Part shown: one piece after another, positions 1-11,200 of the stretch
Layout: every line of letters starts with the position of its first letter
How positions within the stretch are numbered: position 1 is the first letter of the stretch
Translations under genes and position numbers: made by a program
The notes under the pieces: model-generated
What the model saw: only the letters and a program-made list of their open reading frames with translations
What the model was told of the DNA's origin: nothing
The model's database searches: none
Assembly: GCF_949628215.1 (NCBI RefSeq)
Contig: NC_134276.1
Span: 67,066,733-67,130,732 of the forward strand
Reading direction: 5' to 3'
DNA from: Phalacrocorax aristotelis
Lineage: Eukaryota; Chordata; Aves; Suliformes; Phalacrocoracidae
DNA length: 64,000 nucleotides

Positions 1-301
1 GGTAATTTCAATTTTAGACAAACATAATTGTGTTCAGTTGATGTCTAGTTCATGTAGAAAAATTTACATATACTTTATTACTGTAAAATAAATTTGACAA
101 TTCATCTTGAAATAACTACATGTAAATAACTAATTCCTTCTGTGGTAATTGACCAATGACAGCTAAAACTAGAGTGATTACAGAATCCATTTGTTTTCCA
201 GTGTAAACTCAAAGGTATTTAGCATGCGATCCACCTATTCTCTTTTTTCCAGTTCTTCAATATCTCTCTTCTGTGTTTTTTGCCTATTCATCCTCCTGCA
301 G

Positions 302-376
302 CTTCTCCTACCAGTCCTGACAAAAAAGCTAAACGGCACGAAGTAGTGAGTGACCCAACTCCTTTTGGTTTAAGAG
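302..376 (+). CDS. MCF2L: MCF2L exon, linker before SH3
   Basis: The AG acceptor is at 300-301 and the GT donor at 377-378. It enters at phase 1 (split Ala codon) and encodes SPTSPDKKAKRHEV, then SDPTPFGLRG. Confidence 0.9.
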
Positions 377-3300
377 GTAGAGTGATACCACATCTTGTAC
401 TCCGCAAATATCCACGCATCCCTCGTGTAATATGTTACATCAGAGTGCTGGGGATACCTGTATGATGCTGTTGTGTGCAGCAGTACTGGTATCAGCTGAG
501 TTTGTCCAAGTGGATCTGTCAGCTTCTGTATATCCTGTATTTCTGATAGCACAACTGGTAGAAGTTTTACCTTGCCTTCAGATGAAGTAGCATATGGATA
601 ACTAGTTTTTGGGAGAGGACAGTGGGAAAGGGATGTTTTGCTGAAGAAATAACCAGAAGCTTTATGCTTAGTGGAACTACAGTGCTATCCAGTTGCTGTG
701 AGACACTTGGTTTTCTGGTTAGCATCCTCCTGTCACTGTGCCTCTTGTGGAGAGGATTTAACTTTTAAAAAAAAGGAAAAAAAATCTGAAATTCATTTAC
801 TCTAGTCAGAGTGGGGATTATGACTGTCACATGGAATTTCCATTTTAGAACTGCATTTACTACTGTAGTCACAGTCCTGTTGCGTCTTTCTTTGGATGGC
901 AGTAGGCAATTTTTACCACCCTGTGAAACCCAGATAATTTAACTAAACCTCTTGTAGCAGTTTGCCTCCTGTCCTCCCAACCCACAACTAAGCAAAGAAT
1001 AAAAAAGCATTTCTGTTAAATGACCCATTTCTAACCAGTGAGGCTGTTGGTGAAGGCTTAGGTACAAATCCCTGCGGCTAATTAACTAGAGAGTACAAGG
1101 AAAGCGCTCCCTCTCTTCCTGGCTCTCTTTCCACCACCATATCCTTTAGAAAATATTATTCTAAAGATGAAGCTGTTTCAAGCCCTACTATCATCCTCCT
1201 CTCCAGGCTTCCACAGCCTTTGTCTTTGACTCGTTCTGTGGAAACGATGCAAGTTCAGCTGTTGTGCTGGGGAAACTGTGCAACACCATTCACCTTGCGT
1301 GAGCAGCAGGCAACGTAATCCCAGGCCAGATGCATGCAGAAACTCCACGAGTGTGGATATGGGAGTTACGAGGCTATTTTTTTCTGCAGGTAGCAGTGAA
1401 ACCTCTGAGATCTCCAGGTACCATGGAAATCCTGAGGGCCTGAAAATGCTATCAGAAAGCAAAGGGTGTTTTGTGGCCTTTTCCATGGATGCTGAAATTT
1501 TCCAGGGAGAGTCCTTGATCATTGCTCATTTACAGTAAAATTGTTGGGCCCTCAGAACAGACTTGTCTGATTTGCGCTCCTGTCCAGCAGCCTCTCACTT
1601 TATGAAACCACTAAACCAACCAAAACATCTAGTTGATCCCCTCTCTGTCTCACAACTTCTGATCTCTTTTCTAACACTTCATCTCTTCTCCTTCCCCAAG
1701 TCAAAGCGGGATAAGTGAGCAGTTGACCAGGGCATTTCGGGATGAAACTGCACCAGGTGATGGCCACAGCAACTTGGTGCGGAGCGTATCGATGCCATTC
1801 ATTTCACTGCTTTCACTGATACATCGCTCCAACTTACATCACAGTGAGCTCAAGGAAAATGAATCGGTGACAGAATCACATCTTGCAGATAGATCCTATC
1901 TCTGTGAAGAAACTGGTGGGCCTGTTTCTGAAAAAAGTGGTTAATGAATTCTTGGTTTTCCCGGCACTATCAAATCTAGGCTCATTTCTGCATAAGCTTG
2001 CCTTTCCTCAAGATTGTCTGCCATTTTTTGACATTTCATGCCTTTGTAGGGAGCTCCGATTTAGTCACACCGTGCAGAATACACACGTGCACATTGAATG
2101 TGCATGCATAATGTTGGTGCCTGTAGTTAGCTAATATGCATGTGACCATAGTGACCACTTCCACCCCGCCCAGGATGACATGGGCTTTTATACAGAGTTT
2201 TTAATAGTAGAGTGCCAGCTTGTATGAGGAGCAGGAGTACTGTAGCTATGGCAGGATCAGGCGGGTCTGCTCTGACCCACATCGGCACAATATATGAAAA
2301 AGAGAGGCTGAGAAACAAGAGCCGTTGCCTAAAATGGTCCATGATGACCAGGCCAGTGAGTGTGATGCTACGGGCAGAGAGCAGTTACAGTGATTTCACT
2401 TTTTTCATGCAACTTGTTGGTTCCATTTCTAATGAGAGCTTGGAACAATTAGGAGAAACCAAGTTTTCTTTTGTATTGGAAACAATGGAAAGGGTTTCAG
2501 CTGTATCCCACGAGCCAGCTGTAAGATGTGAGCTTCCAAGGAAATTTGCATGGAATAGAGCAGGATTGTATTGCTCAGTTCCTCTCTGATGTTTGTGCTC
2601 TGGGTGTGATTTCTTCCTATGATTCTTAGATTGCTCTGGCTTTACTCTGACGATGCTCAGGTTTTTTCCTAATGTGCTGGTATGAGCAGCCACGAGAGAA
2701 ATGCCTCAGAAGCAGCAAAGAGCAAGAATGCCAGTGCTTTCACAGCATAACAGTATTTACATAAAAGTTGGGAGGTTTGTTCCTCTTTCATTCTTTTCAT
2801 TGAGTGTCATTACCCTTTGGCTTGAACCAAAGTCTTACCTACAAATATTTATGTGTCTTTATAATGACTTATTTTTCATTATAAGCTGGAACACATGAAT
2901 TAGCAGCTGCTGACCTCAGTGAAAAAGCATCCCACTAGTAAAACTTACTATAGTTTTATTTGGAAGAGGATTTTGTGCTCTCTGGATATGATTCAACCTT
3001 GTAAATAAATGAAATGCTTCACCCCGAGAGAGAAAAAGGAACACTTGGCAATAAATGACAGGCAGGAGATTGTTCTTCTGGTGTTTGGTGCAATCACTTA
3101 ACACCAAGACAATTCAGCATTATTAAGTAATCCTTGTGCCTGAATACCCTTAAATAATAAGCTGCATCATCAGGTGAAGTACAGAGTGCCTGTAGCTTGT
3201 GTGAAATTTCTTGGCAGCTCTAAGCGGTCAACAGTTTGAACAAAGCTATGTGCATCCATCCCTTGTTCCAGCAGGCTGGTTAGGTTGCCTTGGGTGACAG

Positions 3301-4986
3301 CCTTGGGTGACAGCCCCTTGTGTTCACCCTCTTGCCACAGAGTGCACGTTCCTGTCTTCTACCTCCTCCCAAGAAAAAGAGTATCTATCTATTGTTCACC
3401 TTTGTAAAAGGGAGAAGTAGCTTCTTTTTAGTTGGGAATTTGTGTTTTTTCCATCTGTTCCCCCTATATAAAACCAAAGGGCCAAATTCACTGCTGTGCA
3501 TTGCCATAACTCCACTTACTCTGATGGAAACGGGCCAATTTTTGCCAGCTGTGAATTTCATCTGGTGGCTGTAATAACTTCTCCGTGTACGGTTTTCCTC
3601 CTGTTTATGTTGATCACTTCAGAGCTTTTCAGTGGGAAGAACATTTCTCCCAGTCAGTGGCTGACTGCTGCAAAGTTAACCAGCAGCTGTTTGTTCCCCA
3701 AGGTTGGGCTAAAACATCTCATTCTCTTGATGCCTCTGAAGAAAATGATGGCTGGTCTAGCGCTGAAGATCCGCTGAATTCATCAGATGCAGAGGAAGAA
3801 GGAGGAGGAGGGGGAGGCGAGATGAAGCTGGTAACCAGCAATGCTTTCCTATTGAGCTAAGCAAATGTTACTCATTTGTTGTGTGTGGCAGTGTGCAGGA
3901 ATGCTTTTGAACCTTGCAGGAAGGAAAGTGTCTGCCTTGAAATTCTCAGCTGGGCAAAGCTCCTAGAGGAATGGAAAATATCCCCCTCTCTTAAATCAGC
4001 CTTGTGTTTGTACCTTGGGAAGGTCCGTCTGTGCCTCTGTACACCTGCAGACTAGTGACACCGTGACTGCTTATGCCATAGCACAGCAGTCAAGCGGTGA
4101 CATGTTCAGCCACCGTGTTAATAGACTTCCACACATACGTCACGTCACCAGTTTGCCAGCTTGGTTTTGGGGTTTGGGGGTATGTGTGTGGATTTTTTTT
4201 TGGTAGATACCTGAGTTAATTGTTGTAATGGAAACATTTCACTACATGTTTTTCAGGGTGTGAGAATTCATGTACTGAATTGGCATGTAACTGAACAGCA
4301 AAGTTTTACTGCCTCTCAGTATGTGTATTTACACTGTCTCCAGCATGTATGTGCATGAGAAAGCAGGGAAAAGTATGAAAATCTTTGTTACAAAAAATAC
4401 CTTAAATACCTGCAGCATACCTTAAATTACTCCACAGAATTAATTTGTTTGTTTTTCCTCTGTCTGCATTTAGACTCCTGGTAAATATACAGTTGTGACT
4501 GATTACGAGAAAGGAGTTTCTGAAGAATTTACAGTGAGAAGTGGAGATCTAGTTCAACTGATTCGTGAAGGGGAGGATGGACTTTGGTACGCAGAACTGT
4601 GTTTGGAAGGCAGATGTTTAGGGTAAAACTTTCAAAGGCAGGAAATGAAGCAATTTGACTTTTTATTTTCATATTATTTTAGGTGCGTAAAGAACCTGAG
4701 CACTGGTAGAGAAGGTTGGATCCCAGCAAACAATCTGCTGATGCTTATAGGCAATTCAAAATCAGCTCAATCTTTAAGCAGCTCTGGTAGGCTATTTATT
4801 ATGAATGAGATGATTGTCTCTCTGAAGGTTCCTCTTACAAAAGTAAGTTGTATCATATTTTCTTGTGTTTTTTTTTCTTTCCCTTTCCCAGAATCAGGCA
4901 CTGCCTCCAGCACTTTGAGCACATCATCAAGTTGCAGTGATAGCTGCAACGCCAGCAGCACCAGCTTCTCGGACGTTAAGGGCTAA
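302..4986 (+). CDS. MCF2L: MCF2L (DBS/OST) Rho guanine nucleotide exchange factor, 3' end (last five coding exons)
   Basis: Coding exons are 302-376, 3703-3830, 4474-4586, 4683-4786 and 4892-4986. All have AG/GT borders and the phases join without a break (1, 0, 2, 1, then TAA at 4984-4986). The first two exons read SPTSPDKKAKRHEV and KTSHSLDA, which I recognise from the linker before the C-terminal SH3 domain of MCF2L. The next two read PGKYTVVTDYEKG and GREGWIPANNLL, a typical SH3 fold with its conserved Trp-Ile-Pro. The last exon is a Ser-rich tail ending FSDVKG. In mammals the protein is a Dbl-family exchange factor for Rho GTPases, with spectrin, DH, PH and SH3 parts acting at membranes; the DH-PH core lies left of this window. 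A position upstream of F7 fits known vertebrate synteny. The exact C-terminus varies between isoforms, so the tail is less certain than the SH3 call. Confidence 0.93.
3288..3313 (+). repeat. Perfect 13-bp tandem duplication in an MCF2L intron
   Basis: The unit CCTTGGGTGACAG occurs twice back to back (3288-3300 and 3301-3313). It is a small local duplication with no sign of function. The rest of the 377-3702 intron shows nothing else I can support. Confidence 0.8.
3703..3830 (+). CDS. MCF2L: MCF2L exon, acidic and Gly-rich linker
   Basis: The AG acceptor is at 3701-3702 and the donor at 3831. It completes the split Gly codon and encodes KTSHSLDA, an acidic stretch, and a run of six Gly from a GGA/GGG repeat at about 3808-3828, before MKL. 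Confidence 0.88.
4474..4586 (+). CDS. MCF2L: MCF2L exon, first half of SH3 domain
   Basis: The acceptor is at 4472-4473 and the GT donor at 4587-4588. It encodes TPGKYTVVTDYEKG through EGEDGLW, the ALYDY-like strand and RT/n-Src loop part of the SH3 domain. The Trp codon is split at phase 2. Confidence 0.92.
4683..4786 (+). CDS. MCF2L: MCF2L exon, second half of SH3 domain
   Basis: The acceptor is at 4681-4682 and the donor at 4787-4788. It encodes CVKNLSTGREGWIPANNL, with the conserved G-W-I-P-x-N of the SH3 peptide-binding face, then a Ser-rich start of the tail. Confidence 0.92.
4892..4986 (+). CDS. MCF2L: MCF2L terminal coding exon
   Basis: The acceptor is at 4890-4891 after a pyrimidine tract. 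It encodes a 31-residue Ser/Thr-rich tail ending FSDVKG with TAA at 4984-4986. Low-complexity residues make this exon less certain than the SH3 exons. Confidence 0.8.
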
Positions 4987-5166
4987 CGTTAAATACCCCA
5001 CCTCCGTGGAAGGTAAATCCGGAGTTTGTCATTTTGGGCAGAGCTCTGGATGTTGGACTCAGAGAACCACCGGTTCTGTGTTGCCAGCTTTGAGTATTTT
5101 CACTGGTGATTTTTACAGGTTCTCCCAGAAGATCCCAATGAAAAGTGCATGGAATGGGAAGTTGTA

Positions 5167-5172
5167 AATAAA
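5167..5172 (+). promoter_or_regulatory. MCF2L: Candidate MCF2L polyadenylation signal
   Basis: AATAAA lies 180 nt after the MCF2L stop. A second AATAAA is at 5402-5407, so the true 3' end could be either or lie further downstream. Confidence 0.4.
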
Positions 5173-6558
5173 AGTTAAACGGTTTGAAATAGGGTTTTGC
5201 AGAGGCTTCTGCTCTGAAGTCTGAAGCTACAGAGCTGTTAGCATAAAACACATTTTGTCACTGATATACAATCGGGTTTCTTGCAGAAGTGTATCATTTT
5301 GTAACAGCCAGGATCTGAACGTGAGCAAACAAAATCTGTTCAGTGCTAAATCCATATTGTAAACCAACACAGCAACCACTGTACAGGATAGGTATGAAGA
5401 AAATAAATCGGAGTTTACAATTTCTCCTCCCCCAAAACCCCTTTCTCCAAGGACATACCTCAGTCAGTGCAGTGAATGGGACTCTTACAGTAACCAGGAG
5501 GGAGGTCTGGTCCAGCCTTTTCTCTTCTCTTGGGTCTTCAGGATATCCTTGTGCTCCCTAGAGACTGGGATGCAGACATGACCAATCCACTGACCACAAC
5601 AGCATCAAAAAAACCCTATTATTTTATCCTTTCCAACCTTTTAATGATGTGTGCAATGGAATAGCCGTTTTCTGAGGTATTTTGGCCTCTCAACCAAATT
5701 CTTTACCAAAATCACTGTGTTTACATAGCCTTGGCAATTTAGTAGTATCTTTGTCCTTATGCAGCTGCACAAGGAAACACAAATGTTCTTATTCACTAAA
5801 TGATTTCTTAATAAACTGTAATTGTACGATTACCTTCATCTCTCACAATTAACATGCAGTTACAGGCAGAGGAAACTATTGCGGCTGCGCTATGGTTCGG
5901 GAGCCTTCCTTCAGACAAACCTATGAGGGCTAGAAACCAGACATATTTTTAGTCAGTAGTGTTTGTTGCAGATTTATTTAAAAGAGAAGAACACGATGAC
6001 AACATTTTTCTAGAAAAGGGGAGCACAGGAGAAAAAAAATCTTTATTAGAGAAGAGGCAGATCTATGCTACAGACAAGTATTCTAAATTTTTTTAAAAGG
6101 AAGGGTAATGCTAAACTTGCCATTTCTCAAGGTCTGATGTAAGCCAATGTTGTAAATTCTCACCTTGTCAGCTGTGCTTTGCACTTCATCCTTACAAACA
6201 GTCCAGAACTGTGTGCGTGTATGGAATAGTGTATTCATTTCTGTCCATCTCTCAAATATTTTTACATATATGAAAATAGGTTTTTTAACAGCTTCATGTA
6301 TCATATTACTTAAAACTAACGGGGACAATAAGAGCGTAATTTTCCAGAAGCAACAAAAACTGGTCTTGATCATCAGACCCTCTGATGGCTGGGCCCCGCC
6401 CCGAAGTCTGTCTATAAAGAATTTCAGATTTTAGAGGCTGCAGTTTGGGAAACATAAAGGACAAATACTGTAAAGAATGATCTTACTCCTGAGTTGCAAA
6501 CACAACCCTACCCCAGACACAGTCAAAACGCAGCTGACCACGGTCAGTACAAACTGAA

Positions 6559-6660
6559 GCATATATATGCACACACGTACATTTACGTACATATATGTGT
6601 GCATGTATGTGCTTGTGTGTGTATATGTGTGTGTAGATATGTATATGTGTGTAGATATAA
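6559..6660 (+). repeat. TG/TA/CA microsatellite
   Basis: An imperfect run of alternating purine-pyrimidine dinucleotides: ATATAT, then ACACAC, then long TGTG and TATG tracts with interruptions. It could form Z-DNA or vary in length between individuals. Confidence 0.85.
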
Positions 6661-7638
6661 TGTATCGATGTAAAAGATGTATTTATAATCTTCATGCTGC
6701 TGAATGTGTCACTTTACAATTCATGAACACTTAGGTTTCTTGCAATACTGCAATATAAAGGCTGATCAGGGTTTTATTTCGGGCATCTTTTCCAATGCAG
6801 AAATCCTCTGATCTTTTTTTAATTATCTCCCGTATAATACTGGGCTGACCGGGAATATTTAGTCTGATATTTAACAGTGGAATGGCAACATGAGGTTCAG
6901 CTTATCTTCATCTATGTAAGTTATTTTGTAAATTATCTGTAACATAATTTGCTTATATATTGCTGCCATCGCTAAGATGAGACTGTCCTTTCGTTTCTCA
7001 CCGCAGCCTCACTTGTGTTATTTCAATGGTTTTCTCCACATCATTGCACTTTAATACAACTCATTTCACCATTTCCTTTTTTACTGCTGTTGTGAATTAG
7101 AAGTTCGAAGTCCCAGGTCTCTATTGTAATTACGAAAATTTGAATAAATTTCAGCTCTTCTTGCTGAATGCCTTTATACAGACATGCTCTGTGTTTTATT
7201 TTGTCTCACAGTCTTAAAAGCTTCTTACGGGCATCATATAAAAACAGAGATAGGCTGAAGGATTTGGAACAGAAAACCGGGCCTGTCTAGCCATTGCTTG
7301 TCAGGGTCCATGTGTTCAAATCCTGTGCCTACTCATTCTGGACCATCTCAGAAAAACACCATTTTACCCTTGTGATCCTGTCTCACCTGGCATTGGGGAA
7401 TTAAAGCACGTCTGCAGGCTGAGGATGAAAAGTGAAAGCCAGTGCCAGGTAACAGATCACTTCCCTTTCTCCCACGCACCCTTTTTTGAAAGACAGCACA
7501 TCACTGTTGGGCTTTCCCTAAGAAAGCTGTGCATCCCATGGTTCCCCTCCTCCGGTATGCACGCTCCTCTTGATCCTGAGGTCTTAGCAGAATGAGTCTG
7601 GCAATGGCTGCAGCTGGGCGAGAAACAAGAAACCACAT

Positions 7639-8230
7639 TGTGCTGCTTTTGGCTGAGATAGAGTTAATCTTCATAGTAGCTGCCATGGGGCTGTGTATTG
7701 GATTTCTGCTGAAAACAGTGTTGATAACACAGGGATATTTTCGTTACTGTTGAGCAGCGTTCACACAGAGCCAAGGCCTTTTCTGCTCCTCACCCCACCC
7801 CACCAGCGAGTGGGCTGGGGGTGCACAAGAAGCTGGGAGGGGGCACAGCTGGGACAGCTGACCCCAGCTGACCAAGTGGATATCCTATACCGTATGAGGT
7901 CATGCTCAGGATGTAAAGCTGGGGGAAGAAGAAGGAAGGGAGGGATGTTTGCAGTGATGGCGTTTGTCTTCCCAAGTAACTGTTACGTGTGATGGAGCCC
8001 TGCTTTCCTGGAGATGGCTGAGCACCTGCCTGCCCATGGGAGGGAGTGAATGAATTCCTTGTTCTGCTTTGCTTGCCCGCACGCCTTTTGCTTTAGCTAT
8101 TAAACTGTCTTTATCTCGACCCATGAGTTCTCTCACTTTTACTCTTCTGATCCTCTGTTCCATCCTACCACGGGAGTGTGAGCAAGCGGCTGTGTGGGGC
8201 TGAGCTGCTGGCTGGGGTTAAACCACAACA
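7639..8230 (+). mobile_element. Solo LTR of an ERVL-type (class III) avian endogenous retrovirus
   Basis: The element opens with TGTGCTGC and closes with CCACAACA, so it has the TG...CA ends of an LTR. It is flanked by a perfect 5-bp target duplication CACAT (7634-7638 and 8231-8235), the size expected for ERVL. Internal landmarks match the ERVL LTR I remember from bird genomes: TAGCTGCCATGGGG near the 5' part, TTAAACTGTCTTTATCTC near 8100, and the end GGCTGGGGTTAAACCAC. It is about 592 bp with no internal region, so it is a solo LTR left by recombination. Divergence suggests an old fossil insertion rather than a recent one. Confidence 0.82.
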
Positions 8231-11200
8231 CACATTCATGATTGCAGCATCTGAAGAGGAACGTGTTTGCATATTCACTGATTAATGGCTTTAAGGACCA
8301 TCATGCCATGGTAGGAGGTGAACTACACACTGAACTGGAGTGATCTGGGCTGAACTGATGGCCACGTGCAATTACATGATCCAGCTAAGCTGTTACTGGG
8401 ATTTGACTGCTTTTATTTACTCTTGTTAACATAACGGCTACCTCTGTAGTAGGTGTTCCTACTGTTGTGAGCAAAAGGAGGTCCAGCCCTTCTGAGCACA
8501 ACCACATCATTCTTGTTACAGCAAAAGAATGAAAGGATTCCAGCCTAGATTACTCTAGTGGAAAGTAGCGAGTTTTCTATATAAATAGCCTAATGATTGA
8601 TTTCTTTTTAATTTTAATGATGTTTATTTCCTGTTGCAAACACTGTGGACTCCTCTTGGGTTTCTTATATGCTAGATAACTGGCTCAAAGTTGGAGCACA
8701 GTCTTTCCTAGGTACAGAGGCTGTTGGCTCATGGGAATTGAAAGCCCTTTCTCCATACTGCACAGATGCTGTCAGTGAGCAAAACTGAGGACTTTGGACC
8801 ATAACTCATTTACATCAGCTCTCTCAAAATGAGAGGGACTCCCATTCCCCTGTCGTGTGTCAGGTAGTTGTTACGAACTGCACTGTAAAGTTCTGAGTGT
8901 CCACGCAAGTCCCCAGAATTAGCGGTCTCCCTCGGTTTGCGTGGGTGAGTGCCACATCAGCTTGGTACGGGGCAGCTACCCAAATTAAATTCCCTTAACT
9001 TAGGATGTAGGAATAAAAGAGCCAGATTCTGTTGTCCCTTACGATTTGTTGTAAACTGTGTTTAGATATACTGTATTATCAAAATAAGATGTTTAAATGT
9101 TGAAATAGGTTCTCTGGGCTTTCATTTGAAAGGAGGTGAATAGGTAACATGTAAGCTATGATGGCCACAGTAGCAATAACTACAGTTCATTGTAACAGCT
9201 GTTGAGGAAGATAAAGAGGAGATTTTTTTTTGGCAACTCAGAAGCAGCTGAAAAGAAATGAATGGCCATGTAAAGACTCCAAGAGGGGAGGGTAGTTTTC
9301 TGACCTTTAATAGCAAAACACTTGATAAATAGCTTCTCCTGTCCTTACAAGCACCCTGACAGGGTGAGGCCAGCTGAGGCAGGAGGACAACTCAAGGCCT
9401 TTGGCCAACGTATCGTGCTCCACTTAACTTTGTTCCAGGCGACTTCCTGAAACCCTCTTTAAAGCCTGTCCCGTTTATTTATAAAATTTCCACTCCTCCT
9501 CCTAATAATACACCCAGGAAAGAATTTTAAGGCTTGTGAAACTTGAAGCTTGTCACTTTTCTATGCAGGAGGCTGTGTAATAGCATACGCAATACGGGGA
9601 CCAAAGCACTTGTTCTCCTTAATTGGTGAGCTGCTGCTTGAAAGGCAGCAGGAGGTGCTCCTGAGATGGCGCTTGGGCAGAGGGATGCCAGCTCCCTCGC
9701 CCGCAAGATTGTATTGGGTTTCTCCTGGTTTTTGTTTTTTTTATTCTTTTCCACATATTTCCAAGCCGACGCACCTCAAACTGACCCGTTCAGCTGTAAC
9801 ATGTTGGTCAGTCAGAGATCTGAAGGTAAAGAAGGGAGAGCGTGGATCGGGTGGATTATTTTTTGAGGTGAGCACATGGGGCTGGTGGGGCGAGGAGCAC
9901 AGGGCACAAAGGTGTTTTAACTTGAAAAAAATGCTGTATGTCGTATGCCGAAGTAGCTGCTGCGTGGGGCTGCTGCCAGTCCAGCAGAAGGCTCCCCTCC
10001 TGCCTCCCAAGTGCTGCACCGTTGCACCCGTGCTCCCTCCAGCACAAGGGAGCTACTCGGTTATCGCCCCCCCTTCCCCAGGCAGTTTTTGGCCAGATCA
10101 GCTCCCGGAACAGGTGCACCATTCCCCTCCCTGAGCGGAAGCACCCTCGCTTGCTCCTGTGGCTGCAGCCTCTGCAATGCCAGCATGGTTCCCGCCAGGG
10201 ACAGCCTCCAAAGGCAGCAGGGCAGGGGCACGGGGTGCCCAGGGCGGTGAGGCGCTGGGGGGCTCTGCAGGAGCATGGGTAAGGCCAGAACAGCTGTTTC
10301 AGCATCCATTTCCTCCCTCGGCTGCTCATGTGCTGTTGTACGTGGTTAGCTGAAAATATCATCACATGTAAATAAACACACACCCCTCGTCAACAGGCTC
10401 CAACTGTTTTGCTTGGTCCAAAGGGCATTCACAGTGAAGTCCTCGTCCACAGCTCAAGCCTTTTCTTGAGAAATCTGGGCAGCGATTTGTCTAGACAAAG
10501 CCTCGAAAGCAAAAAATGTGGCGTGCTGTACACAAAAAGCAGGCTGCAAGATGAAGTGGCAACGCTTCGTCATCCCCCCTGGCGGTGTAGCAAGATGATG
10601 AGTCCCTCCGCCCTTCGCGAGGAGAGGCCGAGTTGCGGCCAGGACAAAGGCAAACCGCGAGGAGCCCTGCCAGCTCCTCCGCGGCTCTGACCCTGTGGAG
10701 ACAGGCTAGAATCACCCACAACGTGAAGCCCCTATACCAGTAAGACAAGAAGAGACGATGCACTAAAATTTGCTTGCTGGGCATCTTTGCATCTCTCCCG
10801 AGTACCGCTGTGGCTGCCGTCGCCTGCACCAGCCGCATCCTAAAGACGGTGGTAGAAAACTATGGATCGAGTTTTGCGTTTTTATTCTGGAAGGTTTTTA
10901 CTCGGATCAGCCGGTTTGGTGCTGAAATCTTATCTTTGACAAACCAGTTGAAGTGAATTGATTAATCACCTTTCAGGTTCTTGTATTTACTCATTTCACA
11001 TCGATTGAGAAGACTGCAAGGTCCCCAGCTGCATTTAAAAGACTACGGATTTACTGGTGGTGCTGTTGCAGCTGTGATGGTCTCGGGACACAGTCAAGAG
11101 AAGGGCTGCAGTAAAGTTAATATCTCTTACTACCAAGTGAGCTAGGTGGCAAACTTTGGGGCACACTGCCTTTATTTTAAATTTAATTTTCCTGTGTCTT

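Noticed and set aside
9550-10383. Overlapping open frames of up to 194 and 175 codons on opposite strands
   Set aside because: The region is GC-rich, which thins stop codons in all frames. No domain, signal or splice pattern was recognised.
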